From Bradyrhizobium liaoningense (GTDB lineage Bacteria; Pseudomonadota; Alphaproteobacteria; Rhizobiales; Xanthobacteraceae), in assembly GCF_018130955.1 (NCBI RefSeq), contig NZ_JAFCJM010000039.1, forward strand, positions 1-64,000: a DNA stretch of 64,000 bases, in the 5' to 3' direction. The notes beneath the pieces were generated by a model. The model was not told the origin of the DNA. It saw only the letters and a list, made by a program, of their open reading frames with translations, and did not search any database. Below, piece after piece: positions 25,439 to 33,948 of the stretch; the stretch's first letter is position 1; every line of letters starts with the position of its first letter. The translations under genes were made by a program, and so were the position numbers.

Positions 25439-26413
25439 ATGCATTCCCACTCCATCGATCAATGGACGCATGAGCATGCGTTCCTCGGGGACAAGCACGA
25501 CGAGAACGAGCGGCGCACCTGGTTCGTGGTGATATTGACGCTTGTTATGATGGTGGCCGAGATCGTGGCGGGCTCCCTGTTCGGCTCGATGGCGCTGCTC
25601 GCCGACGGCTGGCACATGGGTACGCACGCGGCGGCGCTCGGCATAGCGGCGTTCGCCTACCGCTTCGCGCGCCGTCACCTGGGGAATGCGCATTTCACCT
25701 TTGGCACCGGCAAGTTCGGCGATCTCGCGGCTTTTGCCAGCGCCATCATCCTGGGGCTGATCGCGGTCGAGATCGCCTATGAAAGCGTGCTGCGGCTGAT
25801 CACGCCGGTGGCGATCGGCTATGGCGAGGCGATCGCCGTCGCCGCGCTCGGCCTCTGCGTCAATCTCGCCAGCGCCTGGCTGCTGCGCGACAATCATCAC
25901 CATGATCACGGCCAAGGACACGGTCATGGACACGGTCACGGCCAAGCGCACCATCATGATGATCACGACCATGATCACCACCATCATCACCACGACAACA
26001 ATCTGCGCGCCGCCTATGTTCACGTGATGGCTGACGCGGCGACCTCGGTGCTGGCGATCGCGGCGCTCCTGGTCGCGATGTATTCGGGTTGGGTGTGGGC
26101 CGATCCCGCGGTCGGCCTGATCGGCAGCGTCGTGATCGCAAGCTGGGCGTTCGGCCTGATCAAGGCTTCGGGCGCGGTGCTGCTCGACGTCCGCGCCGAC
26201 GAGAAGATGGAACGGGTCATCCGCGCCCGCATGGAGGTCGGCGAGGACCGCGTCACCGATTTGCATCTCTGGCAGGTCGGCCCCGGCCATTGCGCCGTGC
26301 TGGTGTCGCTGGTCTCGGACAAGCCCAAGCAGCCGGCCGTCTACAAGAAGCGTCTCGCCGGGCTGAAGGGCCTGAGCCATGTCACGGTCGAGGTCGAAAC
26401 CTGTCCGCATTAG
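25439..26413 (+). CDS. Cation diffusion facilitator, DmeF-like (Co/Ni or Zn export)
   Basis: 324 aa. The frame from 25439 starts MHSHSIDQWTHEHAFLGDKH, the His-bearing N-terminus typical of DmeF-type CDFs. TM helices 1-4 (AEIVAGSLFGSMALLADGWHM carries the metal-site D) lead to a very His-rich cytoplasmic loop at about residues 155-190, followed by AYVHVMADAATSVLAI (second metal site HxxxD). The C-terminal ferredoxin-like domain includes RVTDLHLWQVGPGHCAV. It exports divalent metal in exchange for protons. No DmeR regulator is adjacent. An ATG at 25432 is out of frame. Confidence 0.9.
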   Translation: MHSHSIDQWTHEHAFLGDKHDENERRTWFVVILTLVMMVAEIVAGSLFGSMALLADGWHMGTHAAALGIAAFAYRFARRHLGNAHFTFGTGKFGDLAAFASAIILGLIAVEIAYESVLRLITPVAIGYGEAIAVAALGLCVNLASAWLLRDNHHHDHGQGHGHGHGHGQAHHHDDHDHDHHHHHHDNNLRAAYVHVMADAATSVLAIAALLVAMYSGWVWADPAVGLIGSVVIASWAFGLIKASGAVLLDVRADEKMERVIRARMEVGEDRVTDLHLWQVGPGHCAVLVSLVSDKPKQPAVYKKRLAGLKGLSHVTVEVETCPH

Positions 26414-26543
26414 GTTTTTGCGACCGGTCACGCCGTGCGGGCGTGGCGCATCTCCGCAAATCCGAACATTGCTGTTGCCAGTATGCTGTCAGCAGGAGGT
26501 GCTAAGGGAGGCACGTCGACAAGCCTCAAGGCGGGAGACGATT

Positions 26544-27422
26544 TTGAGCGAATGGATGGGCGTTGCGGTCGCGCTTGTCTCCTCCGCTCTCGGCGGCACG
26601 GCCGCCGCGGTCACCCGCTATCTCGTCGGCGGCGCCGATCCGATCCTGCTTGCAAGCCTGCGCTGGGGAATTGGTTTCGTCATTCTGCTGCCGACGGCGC
26701 TGCTGCTCAGCGTGCGCTGGCCCTCGCGGCGTGACCTGCCGTCGGTCCTGCTGCTCGGCGTCTGCTTCTTCGGCCTGTTCTTCATTCTCTACAATATTGC
26801 GATCGGTTACACGACCGCCGCGCGCGCGAGCCTGGCGCTCGCGACCCTGCCGTTGCACACCATGGTGGTTGGCGCTCTGCTGGGTGTCGAGCGACTGACG
26901 CTGCGCAAGGTGATTGGCGTCGGTGTGGCGGTGCTGGGGGTGGTGGCGGCGCTCGCGGCCGGCCTTGCGGAGAGCCCCGTGGGCGCCTGGCGCGGCGAAC
27001 TGATCATGACGGGCGCGGTGTTCTGCATGGCCTTCTACAACGTGCTGTCGCGTCCCCTGATGCAACGGTCGAGCGCGCTTGGTTTCCTGACGGTTGGGAT
27101 GGGGGCGGGGGCCGCCGTGCTTCTCCTGGCCGGAGCGCTGAGGGGCAGTTTCGCGGCGCTGAATGCTTTCACCGCGGCACAATGGACCGCCGGCCTCTAT
27201 CTCGGCGTTGCCGGAGGCGCGCTTGCCTTCATCCTCTGGGTAATGGCCCTGGAGCGGGCGACACCGACTCGCGTCGCCAACACCATGACGGTCAATCCGA
27301 TTGCGGCCGCAACCCTTGCGGCGCTGCTGGTCGGCGAGCCGATCAGGGCCACTCTTGTGGTCGGGCTGGTGGCCGTCTTCGCCGGCATATGGATCGCGAC
27401 CAGTCAGGCGAAGAGCGCCTGA
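26544..27422 (+). CDS. EamA/DMT-family transporter
   Basis: 292 aa with ten hydrophobic helices in two five-helix halves, the drug/metabolite transporter pattern (GGTAAAVTRYLVGGADPILLASLRWG; ...YNIAIGYTTAARASLALATLPLHTMV; second half LYLGVAGGALAFILWVMALERATPTRVA). The start is probably TTG 26544, with GGGAG 6 bases upstream; the next in-frame ATG (26556) is a reasonable alternative. Substrate cannot be predicted. Convergent with the RidA-like gene. Confidence 0.85.
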   Translation: MSEWMGVAVALVSSALGGTAAAVTRYLVGGADPILLASLRWGIGFVILLPTALLLSVRWPSRRDLPSVLLLGVCFFGLFFILYNIAIGYTTAARASLALATLPLHTMVVGALLGVERLTLRKVIGVGVAVLGVVAALAAGLAESPVGAWRGELIMTGAVFCMAFYNVLSRPLMQRSSALGFLTVGMGAGAAVLLLAGALRGSFAALNAFTAAQWTAGLYLGVAGGALAFILWVMALERATPTRVANTMTVNPIAAATLAALLVGEPIRATLVVGLVAVFAGIWIATSQAKSA

Positions 27423-27428
27423 TCGGCT

Positions 27429-27839
27429 TCACGCCGCCGCGATCGCCTCGATCTCGATGAGGAAATCCGGGCCGTAGAGTTTCGACACCTCGACCAGGGT
27501 GATCGCGGGCGCCGCGGCCGGCCTGACGGTCGCAAAGAAGCGGTTGCGCGCCTCGCGATAGGCCGCGAGGTTGTTCATGTCGGTGAGGAAAACGGTCAGC
27601 TTCACGAGGTTCGAGGCATCATAGCCGCGCGCGGTGAGCGCGAGAGAAATGTTGCGAAAGACCTGCGCGGCCTGGGCGGGAAAATCGCCCTTGCCGACGA
27701 CGTTGCCGTCGGCGTCAACGGCGGTCTGGCCGGCCATGAAAATCATGCGGCCACGGCTGACCTCGACGATGTGCGAATAGCCGGGCGGCTCGCCGAGCTC
27801 GGGCGGATTGTAGCGCGTGATCGGCTCAGGGTCGGCCAT
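27429..27839 (-). CDS. RidA/YjgF superfamily protein lacking the catalytic arginine
   Basis: 136 aa. The fold is clear: GYSHIVEVSRGRMIFMAGQTAVD, QAAQVFRNISLALTARGYDASNLVKLTVFLTDM, and IEIEAIA at the end. Canonical RidA has Arg in the block P-A-R-S/T-x-V-E-V; here the block is PAITLVEV, with Ile in place of Arg. True 2-aminoacrylate deaminase activity is therefore not expected, placing it among the Rid2-Rid7-type groups of unclear function. Followed by a short membrane protein gene on the same strand. Confidence 0.85.
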   Translation of the reverse strand: MADPEPITRYNPPELGEPPGYSHIVEVSRGRMIFMAGQTAVDADGNVVGKGDFPAQAAQVFRNISLALTARGYDASNLVKLTVFLTDMNNLAAYREARNRFFATVRPAAAPAITLVEVSKLYGPDFLIEIEAIAAA

Positions 27840-27861
27840 CTTCTGTCCTTTCGTCGGCTGG

Positions 27862-28053
27862 TCAGCTCCGCGGCGCCGATACCGGCGGCGAGACGCCGTC
27901 CGGCGTCTTCTTCGGCTTCATCGTGCCGGCATAGAATGACAGCAGGAACACCAGCACCACGGCGGTGAGATAGACGCCATAGGCCTGCGGCGGCGTGGTG
28001 GCCCAGGAGGCGAAACGTCTGAGAGCACCGGGCGGACTGGACTTGTCGGGCAT
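27862..28053 (-). CDS. Short single-pass membrane protein, unknown
   Basis: 63 aa from the ATG at 28053 (MPDKSSPPGALRRFASW). One strong TM helix (YGVYLTAVVLVFLLSFYAG) is followed by a Lys/Pro-rich tail. The stop is 22 bases before the RidA-like start on the same strand, so the two are probably one transcript. A longer start at 28083 adds ten non-conserved-looking residues. No family recognised. Confidence 0.6.
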   Translation of the reverse strand: MPDKSSPPGALRRFASWATTPPQAYGVYLTAVVLVFLLSFYAGTMKPKKTPDGVSPPVSAPRS

Positions 28054-28104
28054 GTCCTGCTTTTGCGCGAAAGCGAGGTGCAAGGGAAGGCCAATCTGTG
28101 TGGC

Positions 28105-29262
28105 TCAGGCGGACCGGCGTTCCGGATGGATCAGGAACAGCGCGGCCAACGCGGCGAGACTGAGGGCTGACGAGACGATCAGCACCTTGGTGCCCATGAC
28201 GTCGATGAGCAGGCCGAAGGCCAGCGGTGCGACCGCCTGCGCCATGCGCGCCGGCGCGCCGATGATGCCGAGCCGGTAGCCGTAATCCTTGGGCCCGAAG
28301 ATCGACAGCGGCAGCGTTCCCCGCGCGATGGTCAGGACGCCGTTGCCCGAGCCGTGGAAGAGCGCGAAGGCGCTTGCCCCGGCCGCGCCGAAGACGGCCA
28401 GCACGGCCGCGCCGATCGGATGGGTGATGCAGGCAAGCCGCGTCGACCACAGCGGATGGAAGCGGCTGAGAACGCTCGCCTCGAGAACCCGCGCGCCGAC
28501 CTGCGCCGGACCGATCAGGGCACCGGCCGCAATCGCCTCGACGGGCGTGGCGCCGGCAGCCTCGAGAATGCGCGGGAAATGCACCGCCATCGCGCCGGTG
28601 ACGGTCCAGGCGGCCGCAAAGACGAAGGCCAACAGGATCATGGTCCGATCGAGCGGAATGTGCGGCTTGATGGCCGTGGCCGCCGCTTCCTTTGCGCCTT
28701 TGATCTTCGGCAGCATGATGAGGTTGAGGGGCAGACCAATGAGGATATGCGCGGCGGCCCAGGCAAAGCAGGTGTCGCGCCAGCCGATATGCGACAGGCC
28801 CCAGGCCGTGAGCGGCCAGCCGACGGTCGAGGCAAACCCCGCCATCAGCGTGATGCCGGTGATCGACCCGCGCGCATTGACACCGTAGATGCGCCCGAGC
28901 GCCGCGAAGGCGGCATCGTAGAGGCCGAGCGCCATGCCGATCCCGAGAATGAGCCAGGCGATCGACATCACAACTGCGTTTTGCGAGAGGCCAAGCAGCA
29001 CCAGGCCCGCGGCGATCGTCAGGTTCGAGGCCGACAGCACCTGGCGCCCGCCGACGAGATCGATCTGCCGCCCGATGCGGGGACCCAGCATCGCTGAAAT
29101 CACCAGCGAGGCGGAGAAGGCGCCAAAAATCCAGTTCGAGGAGATGCCGAGATCGCGCCCGATCGGGTCGGCGAGGATGGCGGGCAGATAGTAGCTGGAG
29201 GCCCAGGCCAGGGTCTGCGTCGTGCCGAGCGCCAGGATGATCGGAAGCTGCCGCTGGCTCAT
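28105..29262 (-). CDS. MFS transporter
   Basis: 385 aa from the ATG at 29262 (MSQRQLPIILALGTTQTLAWASSYYL); the 30-codon upstream extension is hydrophilic and unlikely. Twelve TM helices. The MFS loop motif between TM2 and TM3 is GPRIGRQIDLVGGRQVL. The N-terminal TQTLAWASSYYLPAI is typical of a large family of alphaproteobacterial MFS proteins of unknown substrate. It is divergent from arsC with about 155 bp between; an arsenical or other efflux role is possible but only inferred from position. Confidence 0.85.
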   Translation of the reverse strand: MSQRQLPIILALGTTQTLAWASSYYLPAILADPIGRDLGISSNWIFGAFSASLVISAMLGPRIGRQIDLVGGRQVLSASNLTIAAGLVLLGLSQNAVVMSIAWLILGIGMALGLYDAAFAALGRIYGVNARGSITGITLMAGFASTVGWPLTAWGLSHIGWRDTCFAWAAAHILIGLPLNLIMLPKIKGAKEAAATAIKPHIPLDRTMILLAFVFAAAWTVTGAMAVHFPRILEAAGATPVEAIAAGALIGPAQVGARVLEASVLSRFHPLWSTRLACITHPIGAAVLAVFGAAGASAFALFHGSGNGVLTIARGTLPLSIFGPKDYGYRLGIIGAPARMAQAVAPLAFGLLIDVMGTKVLIVSSALSLAALAALFLIHPERRSA

Positions 29263-29416
29263 TGCAGGGCGTTTGCGAGGCTGGCGGGTGGCGAAATCAT
29301 CAGCCGCATTTGCATCCCGCGCGGCGAGGGCGTCAACACCTTGCCTCGGCATATTCGACCTGCGCGAGGCGGGATGCTAAAGCGCGCACCGAACAGCCTG
29401 GCCGGAGGCGCCGCCT

Positions 29417-29821
29417 ATGACCGTCACCATCTATCACAATCCCGCCTGCGGGACGTCCCGCAACACGCTCGCCATGATCCGCGAAAGCGGCGTCGAGCCC
29501 GAAGTGATCGAATATCTCAAGGCGCCGCCGAGCCGCGCGCGGCTACTCGAACTGATCAGGGCGCTGGACATCCCGGTGCGCGCGCTGTTGCGCGAGAAAG
29601 GCACGCCGTACGCCGAACTCGGCCTCGCCGCTCCCAAATGGAGCGACGACGAGCTGATCGATTTGATGCTCAAGCACCCGATCCTGATCAACCGCCCGAT
29701 CGTGGTGACGCCGAAGGGTGTGCGGCTGTGCCGTCCCTCGGAACTGGTGCTCGATCTTCTCGACAATCCGCCCGCATCCTTCACCAAGGAGGACGGCGAG
29801 GTCGTCGCGCGCAAGCCCTGA
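29417..29821 (+). CDS. arsC: Arsenate reductase, glutaredoxin-coupled type
   Basis: 134 aa thioredoxin-fold enzyme reducing arsenate to arsenite. The active-site loop NPACGTSRNTL has the catalytic Cys (residue 11). The three-Arg anion site is represented by Arg residues in PSRARLLEL, HPILINRPIVV, and VRLCRPSELVL. Length is close to E. coli R773 ArsC (141 aa). No arsenite pump or ArsR is adjacent, so this could be a stand-alone housekeeping ArsC or a YffB/Spx-like paralogue. Confidence 0.88.
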   Translation: MTVTIYHNPACGTSRNTLAMIRESGVEPEVIEYLKAPPSRARLLELIRALDIPVRALLREKGTPYAELGLAAPKWSDDELIDLMLKHPILINRPIVVTPKGVRLCRPSELVLDLLDNPPASFTKEDGEVVARKP

Positions 29822-29870
29822 AGACCGAGGTCTGCCTTTCGCCGGTCACGAAGGCACGGCATAATGGCTT

Positions 29871-31130
29871 ATGCAATTGAGCTCCCGCCTCGACCTGATG
29901 AACTGGCTGACCGGCCAGGGTCTCACCGGCCTGCCCGAAATCGAGCTGCTCCGCGGTTTCTGCGAGCGTTGCCGCGCCGAGGGGTTGGAGCTGTCACGCG
30001 GGCTCATCGTCATCGACACCTTGCATCCAATCTATGAGGGACGCGCCTTCCGCTGGAGCGATGTGCCGAGCAATGAGAGCGACGTCATCGAATATGGCTC
30101 GACGGCCGAGGGCGATGCGGCCAAGAACTGGCAGCGCTCGGTGTTCTACCATCTGCTCGAGCACGGCCATGACGAGATGCTGATCGATCTCGCCGGTCCT
30201 GAGACGCTCAACTACTCGCAGATCGGCGAACTCGCGGAAAAGGGCCACCGGCATTTCCTCGCCTTCGTCCATCGCTTTGGCGAGACCGGCGCGCTCGGCC
30301 AGATGGACTGCCTGTATTCCTACTGGACCACGCGGCGCGACGACGGCTTTACCGAGGGACAGCTCGCGGCGCTGCGCGATCTCATTCCGGTGCTGGGGCT
30401 CGCGATCAAGTCGGCGCAACAGGTCGACATCGCGCGCACGCTCGGCCGGGTCTATCTCGGCCGCGATGCCTCCCAGCAGGTGCTGAGCGGGCGCATCTCG
30501 CGCGGCGTCACCGAGCGCATCAATGCCGTACTGTGGTATTCCGACCTGCGCGGCTCGACCGGGATCAGCGAGAGCATCGGGCCCGACGAGATCATCCCGT
30601 TCCTCAACGACTACGCGCAGGCCGTGATCGACGCGATCCACGACGCCGGCGGCGACGTGCTGAAGCTGATCGGCGACGGCGTGCTCGCGATGTTCACCGG
30701 CGAGGACATGACGGCGGCGCGCCGGGCGGCGCTGCGCGCCGAGCATCTGTTCCGCAAGAACGTGGTCGCGCTGAACGCGCGCCGGGCCGCGGAGGGACGT
30801 CCCGTCACGTCGGCCTATATCGGCCTGCATGTCGGCGAGGTCTTCTACGGAAATATCGGCAGCGAGGACCGGCTGGATTTTACCGTGGTCGGGCCGACCG
30901 TGAACGAGGTCAGCCGCATCGCCTCGATGAGCCGTTCGGTCGATCGCGAGCTGCTGGCGTCCTCGGAGTTCTACAAGGGCCTGGACGCCGCGGGGCGCCG
31001 CTACCTCGTCTCCACCGGCCGCTACGCGCTGCGCGGCATCGGCCGCGCGCAGGACCTCTACACGCTCGACCCGGATATCGACACCAACGAGCCGGTGACG
31101 GGGAGCTACGAGCGGTATCTGGCGGGATAG
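29871..31130 (+). CDS. Class III adenylate cyclase with N-terminal sensory domain
   Basis: 419 aa, no TM helix. The C-terminal catalytic domain (about residues 220-380) has metal-binding Asp in WYSDLRGST and LIGDGVLAMF, adenine-specifying Lys in GDVLKLIGDG, and Asn/Arg of the transition-state site in FTVVGPTVNEVSRI. It should therefore make cAMP rather than cGMP. The N-terminal 200 residues (ELSRGLIVIDTLHPIYEGRAF, HRFGETGALGQMDCLYSYWTT) have a GAF-like look but I cannot name the fold. This N-domain/cyclase pairing is frequent in Bradyrhizobium, which encodes many cyclases. Confidence 0.87.
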   Translation: MQLSSRLDLMNWLTGQGLTGLPEIELLRGFCERCRAEGLELSRGLIVIDTLHPIYEGRAFRWSDVPSNESDVIEYGSTAEGDAAKNWQRSVFYHLLEHGHDEMLIDLAGPETLNYSQIGELAEKGHRHFLAFVHRFGETGALGQMDCLYSYWTTRRDDGFTEGQLAALRDLIPVLGLAIKSAQQVDIARTLGRVYLGRDASQQVLSGRISRGVTERINAVLWYSDLRGSTGISESIGPDEIIPFLNDYAQAVIDAIHDAGGDVLKLIGDGVLAMFTGEDMTAARRAALRAEHLFRKNVVALNARRAAEGRPVTSAYIGLHVGEVFYGNIGSEDRLDFTVVGPTVNEVSRIASMSRSVDRELLASSEFYKGLDAAGRRYLVSTGRYALRGIGRAQDLYTLDPDIDTNEPVTGSYERYLAG

Positions 31131-31154
31131 GCAGGACGACTGCGGAGGATTTGG

Positions 31155-32399
31155 CTAACAGCGGACCGCCGCGCCGTCCTCCACCATCGCTGGCTGACGA
31201 TCGAGCACGACCGCCGGCGAGAGCCAGATCACCAGCGCCTGTGCGCCAAAAATCGCAGCGGCAAGAAACAGGCACGCCTCCGCGCTCCAGAGCCCGCCGA
31301 CGATCGCGCCCAGTGCCGAGCCGAGGGGGCGCGCGCCGTAGCTCATGATGTTGATGGCGGAGACGCGGCCGAGCAGGCGCGGCGGCGTCACCGATTGGCG
31401 CAAGGTCGTGGTCGAGATCACCCAGAGGATCGGACCGACGCCGAGCAGGAAGAAGCTCAGGGCCGCAAGCCACGGCGCCGGCACCAGCACCGTCAGCGCC
31501 ATCACGAGCGCGGCGACGAAACCGGTCACGGGACCGAGCCCGACGACGGTACCGAAGGCGAGGCGGCGCATGATGCGCGTTGCCAGCAGGGCACCGATCA
31601 CCATGCCGACGCCGTACATCGAGAGCACTACGCCGACGCCGCTCGCCGACAGTCCGAGATGGCGCACCGCATAGGGCACGAACACGGCGATCTGGAGGAA
31701 CCAGGCGGTGTTGAAGATGAACTGGGTGATGAACACCGGCCGCAGCAGCGCGTGATGGAAGACGAAGGCGGCGCCTTCGCGGATCTCCTGCAGCGGATGC
31801 CGGCGCGGCACAGCCGCGCGTGCGGGCTCGTAGATGCCGGACAGCGACACCACGGCGATCGCCGAGAGCACGGCCGCAAAGCCGAACGCCGGACTGGCGC
31901 CGAACCAGCCGACCAGCACGCCGCCGAGTGCGGGCCCGCTGGCAAAGGCTATGGTGCGCGCGAGCTCAATCCGTGCGTTCGCGGCCGGAAGAAGCTCGGG
32001 GCCCACCAGCGCAGGCACCAGCGCCGGCGCGGCCACGCTGTAGACCACGGTGCCGCACACCGCGGCAAAGCCGAGGAGGGCTAGCAGGGGCAGGTTCAGT
32101 GCGCCCGTTGCGACCAGGAGCACAATGGAGGCGAGGGCTGCGGCCCGCAGTGCCTCGGCACCCGCCATCAGCGAGCGGCGCGACATCCGGTCGGCGAGCA
32201 GGCCGGCGGGGATCGCGAACAGGACGAAGGGCAAGGTGAGGGCGGTCTGGAGGAGGCCGCTCGCGCCCTCGGCGACGCCAAGGGTGAGCACGGCAACGAT
32301 GGGGGCGGCCGCAAGCGCGATCTGCTCGGCCGATTGGGCCGCAAGGTTGGACCAGGCAAGGCGGTTGAAGGTCGCCGGAAGGGTGGATCTGGTTGACAT
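31155..32399 (-). CDS. MFS transporter, EntS-like
   Basis: 414 aa with twelve TM helices. The N-terminus (FNRLAWSNLAAQSAEQIALAAAPIVAV) and the loop motif FAIPAGLLADRMSRRSLM are typical of the enterobactin-exporter-like (EntS/MFS_3) subgroup. Later segments: PALVGPELLPAANARIELARTIAFASGPALGG and VISTTTLRQSVTPPRLLGRVSAINIMSYGARPLGS. Substrate unknown. It is divergent from mntH, sharing a 166-bp intergenic region that contains the Mur-box-like site. Confidence 0.85.
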   Translation of the reverse strand: MSTRSTLPATFNRLAWSNLAAQSAEQIALAAAPIVAVLTLGVAEGASGLLQTALTLPFVLFAIPAGLLADRMSRRSLMAGAEALRAAALASIVLLVATGALNLPLLALLGFAAVCGTVVYSVAAPALVPALVGPELLPAANARIELARTIAFASGPALGGVLVGWFGASPAFGFAAVLSAIAVVSLSGIYEPARAAVPRRHPLQEIREGAAFVFHHALLRPVFITQFIFNTAWFLQIAVFVPYAVRHLGLSASGVGVVLSMYGVGMVIGALLATRIMRRLAFGTVVGLGPVTGFVAALVMALTVLVPAPWLAALSFFLLGVGPILWVISTTTLRQSVTPPRLLGRVSAINIMSYGARPLGSALGAIVGGLWSAEACLFLAAAIFGAQALVIWLSPAVVLDRQPAMVEDGAAVRC

Positions 32400-32520
32400 G
32401 GCTCATTCCCTGAAAGCGCGATCTGGCGGCACTATTCGCGTCGAGGACGGCCAAACCCACCCGCTTCCCGACAAGAGGCCATCATGGCCCTGCAACGGGA
32501 ACCGACCCGGCTAGATGCAG

Positions 32521-32559
32521 TTGCAAATGAGTTGCAATAAGAACGGAGTTCGGTATTCT
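32521..32559 (+). promoter_or_regulatory. Mur/Fur-family operator overlapping a putative mntH promoter
   Basis: Two TTGCAA palindromes (32521-32526 and 32532-32537) spaced by five bases form a 17-bp symmetric site like the manganese-responsive sequences of rhizobia. The second half could double as a -35 element, with TATTCT (32554-32559) as -10 at 16-base spacing. In B. japonicum the Mn-responsive Fur homologue Mur is known to control mntH. The assignment here is from pattern and position only. Confidence 0.6.
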
Positions 32560-32565
32560 CAGCGC

Positions 32566-33927
32566 ATGGATGCCCGATCGCCCGATTTGACCCCCGACGC
32601 CCTCTCGTCCGCCGGCTGGCGCTCCGATGCGCCGACCACCAAGAGCCTGGCCGAGGTGAACGCCACGATCGCCGTTCCCCTGGCGGGACGGTGGTGGCGC
32701 CGGCTGCTGGCCTTTGTCGGTCCGGGCTACCTCGTCTCGGTCGGCTACATGGACCCCGGCAACTGGGCGACCGACCTCGCGGGTGGGTCGAAGTTCGGCT
32801 ACACGCTGCTGTCGGTCATCCTGCTTTCGAACCTGATGGCGATCCTGCTGCAGTCGCTTGCCGCGCGGCTCGGCATCGTCACTGATCGCGACCTCGCGCA
32901 GGCCTGCCGGGCGACCTATTCGCCGGCGGTCAACTTCATGCTGTGGCTCGCCTGCGAGGCGGCGATCATCGCCTGCGACCTTGCCGAGGTGATCGGCACC
33001 GCGATCGCGCTCAAGCTTTTGTTCGGCATCCCCCTGATCGGCGGCGCCCTGATCGCCGCGCTCGATGCGTTCCTGCTGCTGATCCTGATGAACCGGGGTT
33101 TTCGTTTCCTCGAAGCCTTCGTCATCTCGCTGCTGGTCGTAATCGCGGTCTGCTTTGCGATCCAGATCACCGCGGCCGCGCCGCCCATCGCGGCGGTGCT
33201 GAGGGGGTTTGTGCCGTCCACCGAGATCTTCACCAATCACGAGATGCTCTACATTGCGATAGGCATCATCGGCGCCACGGTGATGCCGCATAATCTCTAT
33301 CTGCATTCCTCGATCGTGCAGACGCGCGCCTATCAGCGGACCGACGAAGGCCGGCGCGAAGCGATCAAATGGGCGACCACCGACTCCACGGTCGCGCTGA
33401 TGCTGGCGCTGTTCATCAACGCCGCGATCCTGGTGGTGGCGGCCGCGACCTTCCACAAGAGCGGCCATTCCGACGTTGCCGAAATCGGCCAGGCTTTTGA
33501 GCTGCTCTCGCCGCTGCTCGGTCTCGGCATCGCCTCGACGCTGTTCGCGGTGGCGCTGCTCGCCTCCGGCCTCAACTCGACGGTGACGGCGACGCTCGCC
33601 GGCCAGATCGTGATGGAGGGCTTTCTCGACCTGCGCCTGCCGAGCTGGGCGCGGCGCTTGCTCACGCGCGGCATCGCGATCGTTCCCGTGATCATCGTCA
33701 CGGCGATCTATGGCGAGCGCGGCACCGCCGATCTCCTGGTGTTCAGCCAGGTCATCCTCTCCATGCAGTTGCCGTTTGCGGTGATCCCGCTGGTGCGGTT
33801 CGTGTCCGACCGGCGCAAGATGGGGCAGTTCGTCATCCCGGCCTCGGTCGCCGCAATCGCCTGGATCGTGGCGGCCGTGATCGTGGTCCTGAACCTGAAG
33901 CTGTTGTTCGACACGATCTTCGGGTGA
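32566..33927 (+). CDS. mntH: Manganese transporter, Nramp family
   Basis: 453 aa from ATG 32566 (MDARSPDLTPDALSS); the longer frame starts inside the operator. Eleven TM helices. TM1 has the metal-binding DPGNW motif (GYMDPGNWATDLAGGSKFGY) and TM6 has GATVMPHNLYLHSSIVQ, the second diagnostic Nramp motif. It imports Mn2+ with protons across the inner membrane; in B. japonicum MntH is the main Mn uptake system. No Shine-Dalgarno lies near the ATG, and the putative promoter would start transcription at about the ATG. Confidence 0.95.
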   Translation: MDARSPDLTPDALSSAGWRSDAPTTKSLAEVNATIAVPLAGRWWRRLLAFVGPGYLVSVGYMDPGNWATDLAGGSKFGYTLLSVILLSNLMAILLQSLAARLGIVTDRDLAQACRATYSPAVNFMLWLACEAAIIACDLAEVIGTAIALKLLFGIPLIGGALIAALDAFLLLILMNRGFRFLEAFVISLLVVIAVCFAIQITAAAPPIAAVLRGFVPSTEIFTNHEMLYIAIGIIGATVMPHNLYLHSSIVQTRAYQRTDEGRREAIKWATTDSTVALMLALFINAAILVVAAATFHKSGHSDVAEIGQAFELLSPLLGLGIASTLFAVALLASGLNSTVTATLAGQIVMEGFLDLRLPSWARRLLTRGIAIVPVIIVTAIYGERGTADLLVFSQVILSMQLPFAVIPLVRFVSDRRKMGQFVIPASVAAIAWIVAAVIVVLNLKLLFDTIFG

Positions 33928-33948
33928 GGGCGACCGCAGCTGCGGTCG

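Noticed and set aside
32482..33468. Minus-strand ORF opposite mntH
   Set aside because: Antisense to a certain Nramp gene; composition is Arg/Gly/Asp-rich noise.
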